This document shows, one piece after another, positions 34,901 through 42,184 of a stretch of DNA of 64,000 nucleotides (positions are counted from its first letter, which is position 1; each line of letters opens with the position of its first letter). Source of the stretch: Flavobacterium sp. (lineage in GTDB: Bacteria > Bacteroidota > Bacteroidia > Flavobacteriales > Flavobacteriaceae); contig NZ_JBCNKR010000004.1 of assembly GCF_039595935.1 (NCBI RefSeq), positions 1,425,001 through 1,489,000 on the forward strand. The letters run 5' to 3'. Below the pieces are notes generated by a model. That model was not told the DNA's origin, did not search any database, and saw nothing but the letters and a program-made list of their open reading frames with translations. The position numbers were made by a program, and so were the translations under genes.

Positions 34901-35715
34901 CGCCAAATTTTGCAATGAATTATTTTGGCTACGGAAATGAATCTCAATATAATGATGATTTAGGAATGGATTATAACCGTGTACGTATTCGTAAATTTAA
35001 TGTTTCAGGCGCAATACGACATGTAGGCCGATATGGAAGCGAATTTAGTATTCAGCCTATTTTCCAGAGAATGGCGGTTGAAGAAACTGAAAACCGATTT
35101 ATTGACACACCAAATATTGTAAATCCTGATGTGTTTAATAGTCAGAATTATGGAAGCCTGAAAGTAAAATATCTTTTTAAAAATTCTGATTTTGCGGCGA
35201 AACCAACTTTAGGAATGTATTTTATGATTGCCGGAACGTGGACAACAAATTTAGATGACACGAATAAAAATTTCCCAACGCTTGAAAGTATTTTAGGTTT
35301 CACACACAGACTCGATCACAACGGAAAACTGGTTTTGGCAACTTATTTGAAAGGAAAAGCAATTTTAAATAATAATTACGAATTTTATCAGGGAGCTTCT
35401 TTAGGAGGTGATACTGATTTGAGAGGTTTTAGAAACGAACGCTTTTTAGGAAATTCGTATTTCTCTCAAAGTTCTGATTTGCGTTTAAGCCTGGGTAAAA
35501 TCCGTAAAACACTTGCTCCGTTTACTTATGGAATTTTAGGTGGTTTTGATTACGGAAGGGTTTGGCTTGACGGCGAAAACTCCAGAAAATGGCATCAGGA
35601 TTACGGCGGAGGACTTTGGCTAAATGCTATTAATGTTCTAACTGCCAGAATCTCGTATTTTAAATCTCCTGATGAAGTTGGGAGAGTTATTTTTGGAGCT
35701 GCATATAGCTTTTAA
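31984..35715 (+). CDS. Lipoprotein metallophosphoesterase / kinase-like / outer-membrane barrel protein
   Basis: The protein has 1243 residues, with a lipobox Cys29 (VFSC). Residues ~50-340 are a calcineurin-like phosphoesterase: GDAGN, FLGDNIYP, PGNHDWYNG, IHHPLL and SGHDHN. Residues ~430-760 carry motifs like a secreted atypical kinase: YVMRGMKK, then FDILIGDWDRHSDQW (~614-628) and PIPRDRDQAFVKYDG (~644-658), similar in layout to the Fam20/CotH catalytic and metal-binding loops. From ~880 the protein is a surface-antigen type beta-barrel ending in Phe. The combination suggests surface phosphate chemistry. The phosphoesterase and barrel are clear; the kinase reading is inference. Confidence 0.8.
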   Translation: MKLFLDNHFIAKIKNFSLAIITLIFVFSCATNKPQYGKNVSANETENATDTIKIAHTFYLVGDAGNADEVQAQQTLELLHQKLKKASKKSTLLFLGDNIYPKGFPGDKNSEDKALAETKLTNQLKIAEGFKGKTVFIPGNHDWYNGIKGLERQSDFITKYLNDKKAFLPRKTCPIEDVKIDSITTLIAIDSEWFLEDWDDHPTINDNCDIKTREDFFDELENILNKNQEKTVVLAIHHPLLSNGTHGGQFSLEKQLFPLEKKIPLPVIGSFINLLRKTSGVSPQDLQNKQYTIYAKRIKTLLQKQQNVIVVSGHDHNLQYISKENIQQIISGAGSKSEAARAINPFDFSYGGNGYATLTLYKSGDAKVSFYGNENNKEKLLFEREIIKAKEINWAADIPNNFPPKITTSIYSTKMTDKSLFHKFLFGQHYRKYYSMPIEAKIATVDTLKGGLKPIREGGGHQSVSLRMSDPQGREYVMRGMKKSASVFLQSVAFKDQYIVNDFEDTYTESFLFDFYTTSHPYAPFVTGSMSDKIGVFHTNPVLYYIPKQNGLGEFNAGFGDQLYMVEERPADNHLDGKNFGNPTNIIGTDDMMANLHKDEKYSVDEKEYIKARLFDILIGDWDRHSDQWRWAEFKKDGKVIYKPIPRDRDQAFVKYDGALLSILMNIPALRHMRNFKDEIRNVKWLSREPYPMDLAFLRTAEEKDWVEQAKFIQDNLTDSDIENAFKAMPKEVQDGTVDEIIRKLKNRKKELQKYATIYSDVLSKTVMIAGTDKKDKFILDHKNKKSIEIQVLRVKKEGDELVYSKTVNDAKTKNLWIYGLDDDDIFEVKGNQKSSIKIRLIGGQNNDTYNIENGRKVIVYDFKSKENTYNLDSKTKTQLTDDYDVNLYNYEKPKYNVVSGLPNIGYNPDDGVKVGVNVNYTVNNFKQNPYTQRHVLNAFYYFATGGLEFNYAAHFPGLLGKWVIDVESLYTTPNFAMNYFGYGNESQYNDDLGMDYNRVRIRKFNVSGAIRHVGRYGSEFSIQPIFQRMAVEETENRFIDTPNIVNPDVFNSQNYGSLKVKYLFKNSDFAAKPTLGMYFMIAGTWTTNLDDTNKNFPTLESILGFTHRLDHNGKLVLATYLKGKAILNNNYEFYQGASLGGDTDLRGFRNERFLGNSYFSQSSDLRLSLGKIRKTLAPFTYGILGGFDYGRVWLDGENSRKWHQDYGGGLWLNAINVLTARISYFKSPDEVGRVIFGAAYSF

Positions 35716-35721
35716 AAAAAG

Positions 35722-35753
35722 TTGCTAAGGTTCTGAGGTGCTAAGATTCTAAG
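35722..35753 (+). repeat. 8-bp periodic array, left arm
   Basis: The units are TTGCTAAG, GTTCTGAG, GTGCTAAG and ATTCTAAG. It begins 7 bp after the stop codon of the 1243-residue protein gene. Confidence 0.87.
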
Positions 35754-35762
35754 AAAAAGATT

Positions 35763-35820
35763 AGCCACGAATTCACGAATTTTAATTAAAAATCATTCGT
35801 GAATTCGTGGCTTTTTTTTA
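35763..35820. terminator. Palindrome/terminator nested between 8-bp arrays
   Basis: AGCCACGAATTCACGAAT (35763-35780) and its exact mirror (35795-35812) form an 18-bp stem followed by a T tract. It is a family A repeat that can act as an intrinsic terminator. Confidence 0.8.
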
Positions 35821-35839
35821 AACACAACGCCAAGAAAAA

Positions 35840-35879
35840 CTCAGTACCTTAGTATCTTAGAACCTTAGCGACTTAAAAC
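35840..35879 (-). repeat. 8-bp periodic array, right arm, entering a coding sequence
   Basis: Units CTCAGTAC, CTTAGTAT, CTTAGAAC, CTTAGCGA and CTTAAAAC. The last units encode the final residues and stop codon of the minus-strand lipoprotein gene. Confidence 0.87.
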
Positions 35880-36731
35880 AAACTCATAAACATTCCCGCC
35901 TACTTTATTTGTTTTTTCGTCGGCGATTAATAAAGTATTGTTGTCTTTAAAAACGATGGCTTCTTTTTGCGAAAAGTGGTTCAGGCTGATTTCAGTCTGG
36001 GTTCCTTTGTGAAATAAATCTCCTTTGAAACCTTTAAATAAAACTATTTTATCGTGGCTTAACAAAACCACTTTTTTCCCGTCAGGACTTATTGTAGCAC
36101 TTGTTAAAACACAATGATTGTAATTGCTGCAGGTTTTAAACTCTCCTATTTTTACCGCTTTTTGAGTTCCTTTTGCATTTTTGATTTTGTAGATAAAAGC
36201 AGTTCCGTCAAAACCCTTGCTTCGGTTTTTTGTAAAAAGATAAAAATAACCGTTTTGTTCAAAGAAGCCTTCTACATCGTAAAACATTTCTTTTTTCTTA
36301 GGAGGAAATTCGGTTTGTTCCGGATACGAAAATGAAACTTTATATTCGGCAGAAGCTACATCTTTATTTAATTGGTTTTTCGCCACTTTATAAATACATA
36401 AATCGCGGCGTTCGTTGTCATTATTTCCAAAATCACCAATGTAAATATTTCCGGTTTTATCTCGTGTAATATCTTCCCAATCAACATTTGACGCATTCGA
36501 AATTGTAATCGTTTTATCTAATTTCCCTTTAGAATTTATAGCGTAAATTGCATTTTTATTTCCGCTGTCTTCCAGAGTATACAATAGATTTGTTTCAGGA
36601 AAATAAGCTATTCCGGAAACTTCTTTTAATTTTTTCGGAAGTGAATAAAGCGTCTTTAAATCACTGCTTCCAGACTGCTGCTGACAAGCTAATAATACTA
36701 TAGAAACGGCTATTAAAAAAGATTTTCTCAT
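35865..36731 (-). CDS. Beta-propeller-like lipoprotein
   Basis: The 288-residue protein has a lipobox at Cys16 (VLLACQQQ). Its repeated blade-like strands are VSGIAYFPETNLLYTLEDSG, WEDITRDKTGNIYIGDFGNN and ATISPDGKKVVLLSHD. The pattern resembles SdiA-regulated or six-bladed propeller proteins. Function is unknown. Its last three residues and stop codon (LSR, stop) are contributed by an 8-bp repeat array. A family A repeat lies just upstream. Confidence 0.7.
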   Translation of the reverse strand: MRKSFLIAVSIVLLACQQQSGSSDLKTLYSLPKKLKEVSGIAYFPETNLLYTLEDSGNKNAIYAINSKGKLDKTITISNASNVDWEDITRDKTGNIYIGDFGNNDNERRDLCIYKVAKNQLNKDVASAEYKVSFSYPEQTEFPPKKKEMFYDVEGFFEQNGYFYLFTKNRSKGFDGTAFIYKIKNAKGTQKAVKIGEFKTCSNYNHCVLTSATISPDGKKVVLLSHDKIVLFKGFKGDLFHKGTQTEISLNHFSQKEAIVFKDNNTLLIADEKTNKVGGNVYEFVLSR

Positions 36732-36748
36732 AAGATTGATTTTTGTTT

Positions 36749-36818
36749 AGCCACAGATTTCACAGATTAGAAGGATTAATAAATTGAAAAATCAGTTTAA
36801 TTTGTGAAATCTGTGGCC
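36749..36818. repeat. Dispersed CACAGATT inverted repeat (family A)
   Basis: AGCCACAGATTTCACAGATT faces AATTTGTGAAATCTGTGGCC. It fills the gap between two minus-strand genes. Confidence 0.8.
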
Positions 36819-36823
36819 TATCC

Positions 36824-37876
36824 TTAAACTAAGTTAGTGTTTTTAAAATTACGTGTGATAAACTCAAATGCCGCATGCATGATATGTCCCATCGATTTGG
36901 CATTCTTAAATTTCATATCGTTAGTATATCGGTACAATTCCATTTTTAACTGATTGAGATGTTCTTGTGTCGAAATTGTGTCGTGGCACATTATATTTAA
37001 TAGTTTTTTGATTCGGTTTTCGGCAGAATGTATACGTTTTGCTAAAATCGCCCTTTCTTCATCTTTATACTGAATTATAGAACGCTCTTCTAATTTTTCT
37101 TTGATTAACTGAATCATTGGATAATTCTCCTTGAAAAACTGCGGACGATATACTTTGAAATTTCCTTCGTAACATTGCTGGTCAAAATCAATCGGACGAA
37201 TTTTGTACACTACCTGATCAAAATCGTGAATTGGCACAATTACATAATTGTAGGCACGCATATCGCCCAAAAGCCTTATCATACAACGTTCGTTGAATTT
37301 TACAAACTCTTTGGCAATTTGTGCTTTTTCCATTTCGGTACATTTATCCAGAAGCGTATCCATAAAAACGTCGCCGGGAATTCCGATAATATGTTCTTCG
37401 ATTAAAGTATCGTTGTAAACCAAAAAGTTAATTTTATCCGGCGATAGAATATCTTCTAATTCAAGTCCGTAAATTCTCGAAGCATCGGCTTTTTTGATGT
37501 AAAAATGAACATAGTTATCATTGAGAATATTTCGAACTTTTATCCGGAAAGGCTTAGAATTTCCGAAAGTGCAATAATCGATGGCATCAATATTCAAGTA
37601 CTGAATGATTTCACTGTTTCCGTCAGAATGTAAAAGAGAATAGATTTTTTTAAGATTCAAATCAATTTCATTTCTTTCAAATTCGCTGTAATAAACCCTG
37701 ATCCATAAAGTATCGGTTTCATTTTTATCATAAACATTCACTGAACCCGAAAATCGCAGCAAGTCATCATAAAACACAGATACTTTCGAAATACGTTCGA
37801 ATCTGTCTAAATAACTTAAAAGTGGCTGTGTTAAAGGAAAAGAAGGTTTCTTCAACACCATCAAAGGTTCGCTCAT
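36824..37876 (-). CDS. Conserved protein with kinase-like catalytic motifs
   Basis: The 350-residue protein belongs to no family I can name. Residues ~200-235 read RLLGDMRAYNYVIVP and then YKIRPIDFDQQ. This resembles the catalytic loop (G-D-x-R-x-x-N) and metal-binding Asp (I-D-F-D) of APH/HipA-type kinases. The C-terminal third is helical and basic. No signal peptide or membrane segment is present. A protein- or small-molecule-kinase-like fold is a hypothesis. It is monocistronic, with a TAAATTTG element 18 bp upstream. Confidence 0.5.
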   Translation of the reverse strand: MSEPLMVLKKPSFPLTQPLLSYLDRFERISKVSVFYDDLLRFSGSVNVYDKNETDTLWIRVYYSEFERNEIDLNLKKIYSLLHSDGNSEIIQYLNIDAIDYCTFGNSKPFRIKVRNILNDNYVHFYIKKADASRIYGLELEDILSPDKINFLVYNDTLIEEHIIGIPGDVFMDTLLDKCTEMEKAQIAKEFVKFNERCMIRLLGDMRAYNYVIVPIHDFDQVVYKIRPIDFDQQCYEGNFKVYRPQFFKENYPMIQLIKEKLEERSIIQYKDEERAILAKRIHSAENRIKKLLNIMCHDTISTQEHLNQLKMELYRYTNDMKFKNAKSMGHIMHAAFEFITRNFKNTNLV

Positions 37877-37894
37877 TTTTGAATATCTTTATTA

Positions 37895-37902
37895 CAAATT
37901 TA
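37895..37902 (-). promoter_or_regulatory. TAnnTTTG promoter element
   Basis: On the minus strand this reads TAAATTTG and ends 18 bp before the ATG of the kinase-motif gene. Confidence 0.55.
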
Positions 37903-37984
37903 CATCAATATGATGATAAAAATAAATTTGAAGTAACATTATAGAATTTGATTCGTCTTACTTAAAACTAAAACCGAAATAAAT

Positions 37985-38896
37985 TTGGAAACCATACTTA
38001 CCATCGAAAATCTCAGTAAAAGATACGGGCGTATTCATGCGCTGAAAAATGTATCTTTTAGTATTCAAAAAGGCCATGTATATGGAATTTTAGGTCCTAA
38101 CGGAAGCGGAAAATCAACCACTTTAGGAATTGTTTTAAATGTTGTTAACAAAACTTCAGGCGATTATAAATGGTTTGACGGAAATGTTCAAACTCACGAT
38201 GCGCTGAAAAAAGTAGGCGCGATAATCGAACGCCCCAATTTTTACCCATACATGACGGCCGAAGAAAACCTAAAACTGGTTTGCAAAATCAAAAACATTC
38301 CTTACACAAAAGTTAGAGAAAAACTTGATTTGGTTGGTTTAACGGAAAGAAAAGATTCAAAATTCAGCACTTTTTCACTGGGAATGAAACAGCGTTTAGC
38401 GATTGCATCTGCACTTTTAAATGACCCTGAAATTTTAATTTTAGATGAACCTACAAACGGTTTAGATCCGCAGGGAATTCATCAAATACGAGATATTATT
38501 AAAGAAATTGCATCACATGGAACTACTATTTTACTGGCTTCTCATTTATTAGACGAAGTCGAAAAAGTTTGTTCGCATGTTGTGGTTTTAAGAAAAGGCG
38601 AAGTTTTATATTCCGGTTCTGTAGACGGAATGTCTGCCAATGAAGGTTTCTTTGAAATTTCTTCGAATGATAATCTGGCATTAAAATCAGTTTTACAAGG
38701 ACATGAAGCTGTAGGTCAAATTAAAGATGAAGATGGAAAAATTCTGGTTTATCTAAAATCTGAATTATCAGCTTCAGAATTGAACCAATTTCTATTCTCT
38801 AAAAATATTGTTTTAAGCCATTTGGTAAAACGTAAAAATAGTTTAGAAGCACAATTTTTAGAATTAACCAAAAACATCCACTCAAAATCTAACTAA
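37985..38896 (+). CDS. ABC transporter ATP-binding protein
   Basis: The 303-residue protein has Walker A GPNGSGKST, the signature FSLGMKQRLAIASALL, Walker B ILILDEPTNGLDPQG and the H-loop LLASHLLDE. It is a DrrA/CcmA-like NBD for an ABC-2 exporter, partnered by the permease 3 bp downstream. The start is a TTG (L-E-T-I-L); no in-frame ATG or GTG lies near the first beta strand. A TAAATTTG sequence overlaps this TTG and may be fortuitous. Confidence 0.92.
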   Translation: METILTIENLSKRYGRIHALKNVSFSIQKGHVYGILGPNGSGKSTTLGIVLNVVNKTSGDYKWFDGNVQTHDALKKVGAIIERPNFYPYMTAEENLKLVCKIKNIPYTKVREKLDLVGLTERKDSKFSTFSLGMKQRLAIASALLNDPEILILDEPTNGLDPQGIHQIRDIIKEIASHGTTILLASHLLDEVEKVCSHVVVLRKGEVLYSGSVDGMSANEGFFEISSNDNLALKSVLQGHEAVGQIKDEDGKILVYLKSELSASELNQFLFSKNIVLSHLVKRKNSLEAQFLELTKNIHSKSN

Positions 38897-38899
38897 GCC

Positions 38900-39736
38900 A
38901 TGAAAAGACTTATTTCTATAGAACTCCAAAAAATCTGGATGAATAAAGCCAGTCGTATTCTAACTCTTACTTATTTTATCCTCCTTTCTTTTATCGCTTT
39001 AATTGCGTCTATAAAATTTAACATTGGCCCTTTTAAATTTCATCTGGCAGAAATGGGAATTTTCAATTTCCCGTATATCTGGCATTTTAATACTTACGTT
39101 GCCGGCTGGCTTAAACTTTTCTTAGCCATTGTAATTGTTTCTATGATGGCAAATGAATACAGTTATGGCACTTTAAAGCAAAATTTAATTGATGGTTTGA
39201 GCAAGAAAGAGTTTATTTTATCCAAATTCTTAACCGTAGTTCTCTTTGCGTTATGCTCAACCATTTTTGTTTTTGTAATGAGCTTACTTTTGGGTTTGAG
39301 TTTTTCATCTTACAATGAAGTCGATGTTATTTTTATGGATTTGGATTATCTGCTGGCATTTTTCGCAGAAATGATGGGATTCTTTTCTTTCTGTTTATTT
39401 CTCGGAATTTTGGTAAAACGTTCTGCTTTTGCTTTGGGTTTTCTTTTATTATGGCTCATTATTGAATCTATTATTAAAGGATTTTTAGCTTTCCAGGTTT
39501 TTCCAAATAGCGATACAGACAAGTTATTCACCCGATTTCTTCCATTAGAATCTATTTCAAATTTAATTGTTGAGCCTGGTTCACGTTTATCTGTAGTAAG
39601 AAGTATTGGAAATCAAATTGGAGTTGAAAATACTAAAGATTACAGCGTTCATTATTTTTCAATTTTGATTGTTTTAGTCTGGACATTTTTATTTGTGTAT
39701 TTTTCTTACAAATTATTAAAGAAAAGAGATTTATAG
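38900..39736 (+). CDS. ABC-2 type permease
   Basis: The 278-residue protein has six hydrophobic helices and the usual cytosolic N-terminus (KRLISIELQKIWMNKASRI). The segment EYSYGTLKQNLIDGLSKKEF is characteristic of ABC-2 permeases. It forms the membrane part of the exporter with the preceding ATPase. The exported substrate is unknown; neighbouring genes give no hint. Confidence 0.9.
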   Translation: MKRLISIELQKIWMNKASRILTLTYFILLSFIALIASIKFNIGPFKFHLAEMGIFNFPYIWHFNTYVAGWLKLFLAIVIVSMMANEYSYGTLKQNLIDGLSKKEFILSKFLTVVLFALCSTIFVFVMSLLLGLSFSSYNEVDVIFMDLDYLLAFFAEMMGFFSFCLFLGILVKRSAFALGFLLLWLIIESIIKGFLAFQVFPNSDTDKLFTRFLPLESISNLIVEPGSRLSVVRSIGNQIGVENTKDYSVHYFSILIVLVWTFLFVYFSYKLLKKRDL

Positions 39737-39744
39737 TATATTTG
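39737..39744 (+). promoter_or_regulatory. TAnnTTTG promoter with a very short leader
   Basis: TATATTTG lies at the stop codon of the permease gene and ends 7 bp before the next ATG (39752). The transcript would have almost no 5' leader. Confidence 0.55.
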
Positions 39745-39751
39745 TTATACT

Positions 39752-42076
39752 ATGAAACATGCAAAAGTCTTTTTAATAATTTTAATTTTTGGCTGTTTAT
39801 CTGCAAAGGTAAATGCTCAATATATCACGATTGATGATCAAAAGACACCACAGCAGCTCATAGAAGATGTTTTAGTTAACAGTTCTTGCGCTGCTGTTTC
39901 TAATATAACAGGAATTGGAGACACTTATACAGCAGGAAAAAATAGTTTTGCTTACTTTAATTCCGGCACAAGTAATTTCCCTTTTAAAGAAGGTATTATA
40001 CTTTCGACTTCAACAAGTACAGAAGGAATTGGTCCCTATTTTAGTAATCAGGGCGGCGGAAGTGAAAACTGGGTTGGAGACAATGATTTGAATCAAATTT
40101 TAGGAATCAGCTCCATAAATGCTACTTCTTTTGAATTTGATTTTGTTCCGCTAACAGACTTTTTGAGTTTCAATTATATATTTGCTTCAAACGAATATCA
40201 GTATTTTTATCCTTGTGAATATTCAGATGGATTTGCTTTTTTGATTAAAGAAGCCGGAACTGCAGATCCATATAAAAATCTGGCTGTTTTACCCAATACG
40301 ATTACCCCGGTTTCCTCGCTAAATGTACGGCCTAAAATTGAACCCGGAATTGCCCCAAATGGCGATAAATATCCAGGATGCGCAGAAGTAAACATTGATT
40401 ATTTTAATGGCTTAAACAATAACATGAGTCCAATTAATTATGCCGGCCAAACCGTTATTATGACCGCTCAGACCAATGTTACAGCCGGAAAAACCTACCA
40501 TATAAAACTTGTTATTGCCGATGATAAAAACCGCTATTACGATTCGGCAGTATTTTTACAGGCAGGGAGTTTTGCTTCAAAAATAGATTTTGGTCCAAAT
40601 AGAACGACAGGAAACAATGATCCTTTATGTTTTGGAGACAGTTATTTATTAGATCCAAAATTGTCTCCTGCCTACGCATACAAATGGTTTAAAGATAATG
40701 TACAAGTTGCCACCACTCCTACTTATACCGTTACACAAACAGGAAATTATCGTGTAGAAGTCACCTTAACTCCTTCTACCTGTAGTTTGACCGGAGAAAT
40801 TAAAATTGATTTTGCTCCCGAAATCTTTTTTAGCAATACTTCATTAGTACAATGTGATGATGACGGAGACGGATTTTCTATTTTTAATTTGAATAAAGCC
40901 AACAACATTGTAAAAAATAATAATGCTGCAATTATAAATGAAGGTTATTACGAAACGCAAGCTAACGCTGAGAACAAAAGTAATAAAATTGCAGTTCCGG
41001 AAAGTTATACCAATAAAACTGCCAATCAAATTATTTATTCTCGTTTAGAAAATGAATTTGGCTGTTTTGAAGTGGCTCAGATAACATTACAAATTTCCAA
41101 TAACACAATTACCAATCCCGGACCAATAAGTACCTGCGACGGTGACGAAACTCAGGATGGGTTTTATCAGTTTGATTTAGAGGCAGAGGTTACTTCAAAA
41201 GTAATTGCAGGACTTCCGAATGGATTGACTGTTCAATATTATGCAACAGCAAATGATGCTTTAATCGAGACAAATCAGTTAACGAATATTTTTAAAAACA
41301 CCACTGCTTATAACCAGACTATTTATGCAAGAGTTGTTAATGGTCCTGATTGTTACGGCATTGAGCCCGTAAATCTTGTTGTAAATACTTTTGATCCGCC
41401 TAATTTTGAAGATGAATCAATGTTTTTATGTAAAAATGCTCAAATAACTTTGTCAGTAGCAACAGGTTTTAGCTCTTATTTATGGATAAACGGCGAAACA
41501 ACTAACAATATAACCGTGAGCACTCCCGGCAATTATTCTGTAACGGTTAAAGATGCAAATGGCTGTGAGAAAACTAAAAACTTTAATGTTATTCTTTCTG
41601 AACCAGCGATAATAACTGATGCTGTTGTAAAAGATTTTTCAGGAAATGAAAATTCTGTTTTAATACAATATACAGGAGTTGGAAATTATGAATTTTCTTT
41701 AGATGGAGAAACTTTTCAGAGTGATCCTCAATTTAATAATGTACTTCCGGGAATTTATACAGTTTCTGCAAGGGATAAAAATGGCTGCGGAATATCTAAT
41801 TCATTTGTCGTATATGTTTTGGATTATCCGAGATTTTTTACACCAAACGGAGACGGATACAATGATTTATGGTATATCCAGAACTCAAATGTAATTCCTC
41901 CTTATACGCTGCAAATTTTTGATCGCTACGGAAAATTTCTTAAACAAATGAATCAAAACAGTACAGGATGGAACGGGCTTTTTAATGGTCAGCAGCTTCC
42001 TTCTGACGATTATTGGTTTACCTTACTTTTTGCAGATGGTAAAAATGTAAAAGGCCATTTTAGTTTGAAGAGATAA
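39752..42076 (+). CDS. Secreted choice-of-anchor L protein with T9SS type B sorting domain
   Basis: The 774-residue protein has a signal peptide (to ~residue 22). The choice-of-anchor L domain (~35-270) includes GIILSTSTSTEG and FASNEYQYFYPCEYSDGFAF. Several beta-sandwich repeats follow, then the gliding-motility type B C-terminal domain: PRFFTPNGDGYNDLW, IFDRYGKFL, GWNGLFNGQQLPSDDYWF and GHFSLKR. It is expected to be exported by the type IX system and held at the cell surface. Ligand is unknown. Confidence 0.93.
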   Translation: MKHAKVFLIILIFGCLSAKVNAQYITIDDQKTPQQLIEDVLVNSSCAAVSNITGIGDTYTAGKNSFAYFNSGTSNFPFKEGIILSTSTSTEGIGPYFSNQGGGSENWVGDNDLNQILGISSINATSFEFDFVPLTDFLSFNYIFASNEYQYFYPCEYSDGFAFLIKEAGTADPYKNLAVLPNTITPVSSLNVRPKIEPGIAPNGDKYPGCAEVNIDYFNGLNNNMSPINYAGQTVIMTAQTNVTAGKTYHIKLVIADDKNRYYDSAVFLQAGSFASKIDFGPNRTTGNNDPLCFGDSYLLDPKLSPAYAYKWFKDNVQVATTPTYTVTQTGNYRVEVTLTPSTCSLTGEIKIDFAPEIFFSNTSLVQCDDDGDGFSIFNLNKANNIVKNNNAAIINEGYYETQANAENKSNKIAVPESYTNKTANQIIYSRLENEFGCFEVAQITLQISNNTITNPGPISTCDGDETQDGFYQFDLEAEVTSKVIAGLPNGLTVQYYATANDALIETNQLTNIFKNTTAYNQTIYARVVNGPDCYGIEPVNLVVNTFDPPNFEDESMFLCKNAQITLSVATGFSSYLWINGETTNNITVSTPGNYSVTVKDANGCEKTKNFNVILSEPAIITDAVVKDFSGNENSVLIQYTGVGNYEFSLDGETFQSDPQFNNVLPGIYTVSARDKNGCGISNSFVVYVLDYPRFFTPNGDGYNDLWYIQNSNVIPPYTLQIFDRYGKFLKQMNQNSTGWNGLFNGQQLPSDDYWFTLLFADGKNVKGHFSLKR

Positions 42077-42127
42077 ACACTTGAAATTCTAGCAATTAAA
42101 ATCCAAAATCCAATTTTAAAATAAAAA

Positions 42128-42162
42128 AAAATCCCAAACTCCTAATTGGAATTTGGGATTTT
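42128..42162. terminator. Bidirectional intrinsic terminator
   Basis: AAAATCCCAAA faces TTTGGGATTTT, with inner CTCC/GGAA weak pairing. It separates the convergent type B protein gene and typA. Confidence 0.82.
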
Positions 42163-42184
42163 ATATATTGAAATTTAAAACGTA

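Noticed and set aside
37980..37987. TAAATTTG as the promoter of the ABC transporter
   Set aside because: It overlaps the only plausible start codon (TTG), so transcription from it would miss the start; treated as fortuitous.
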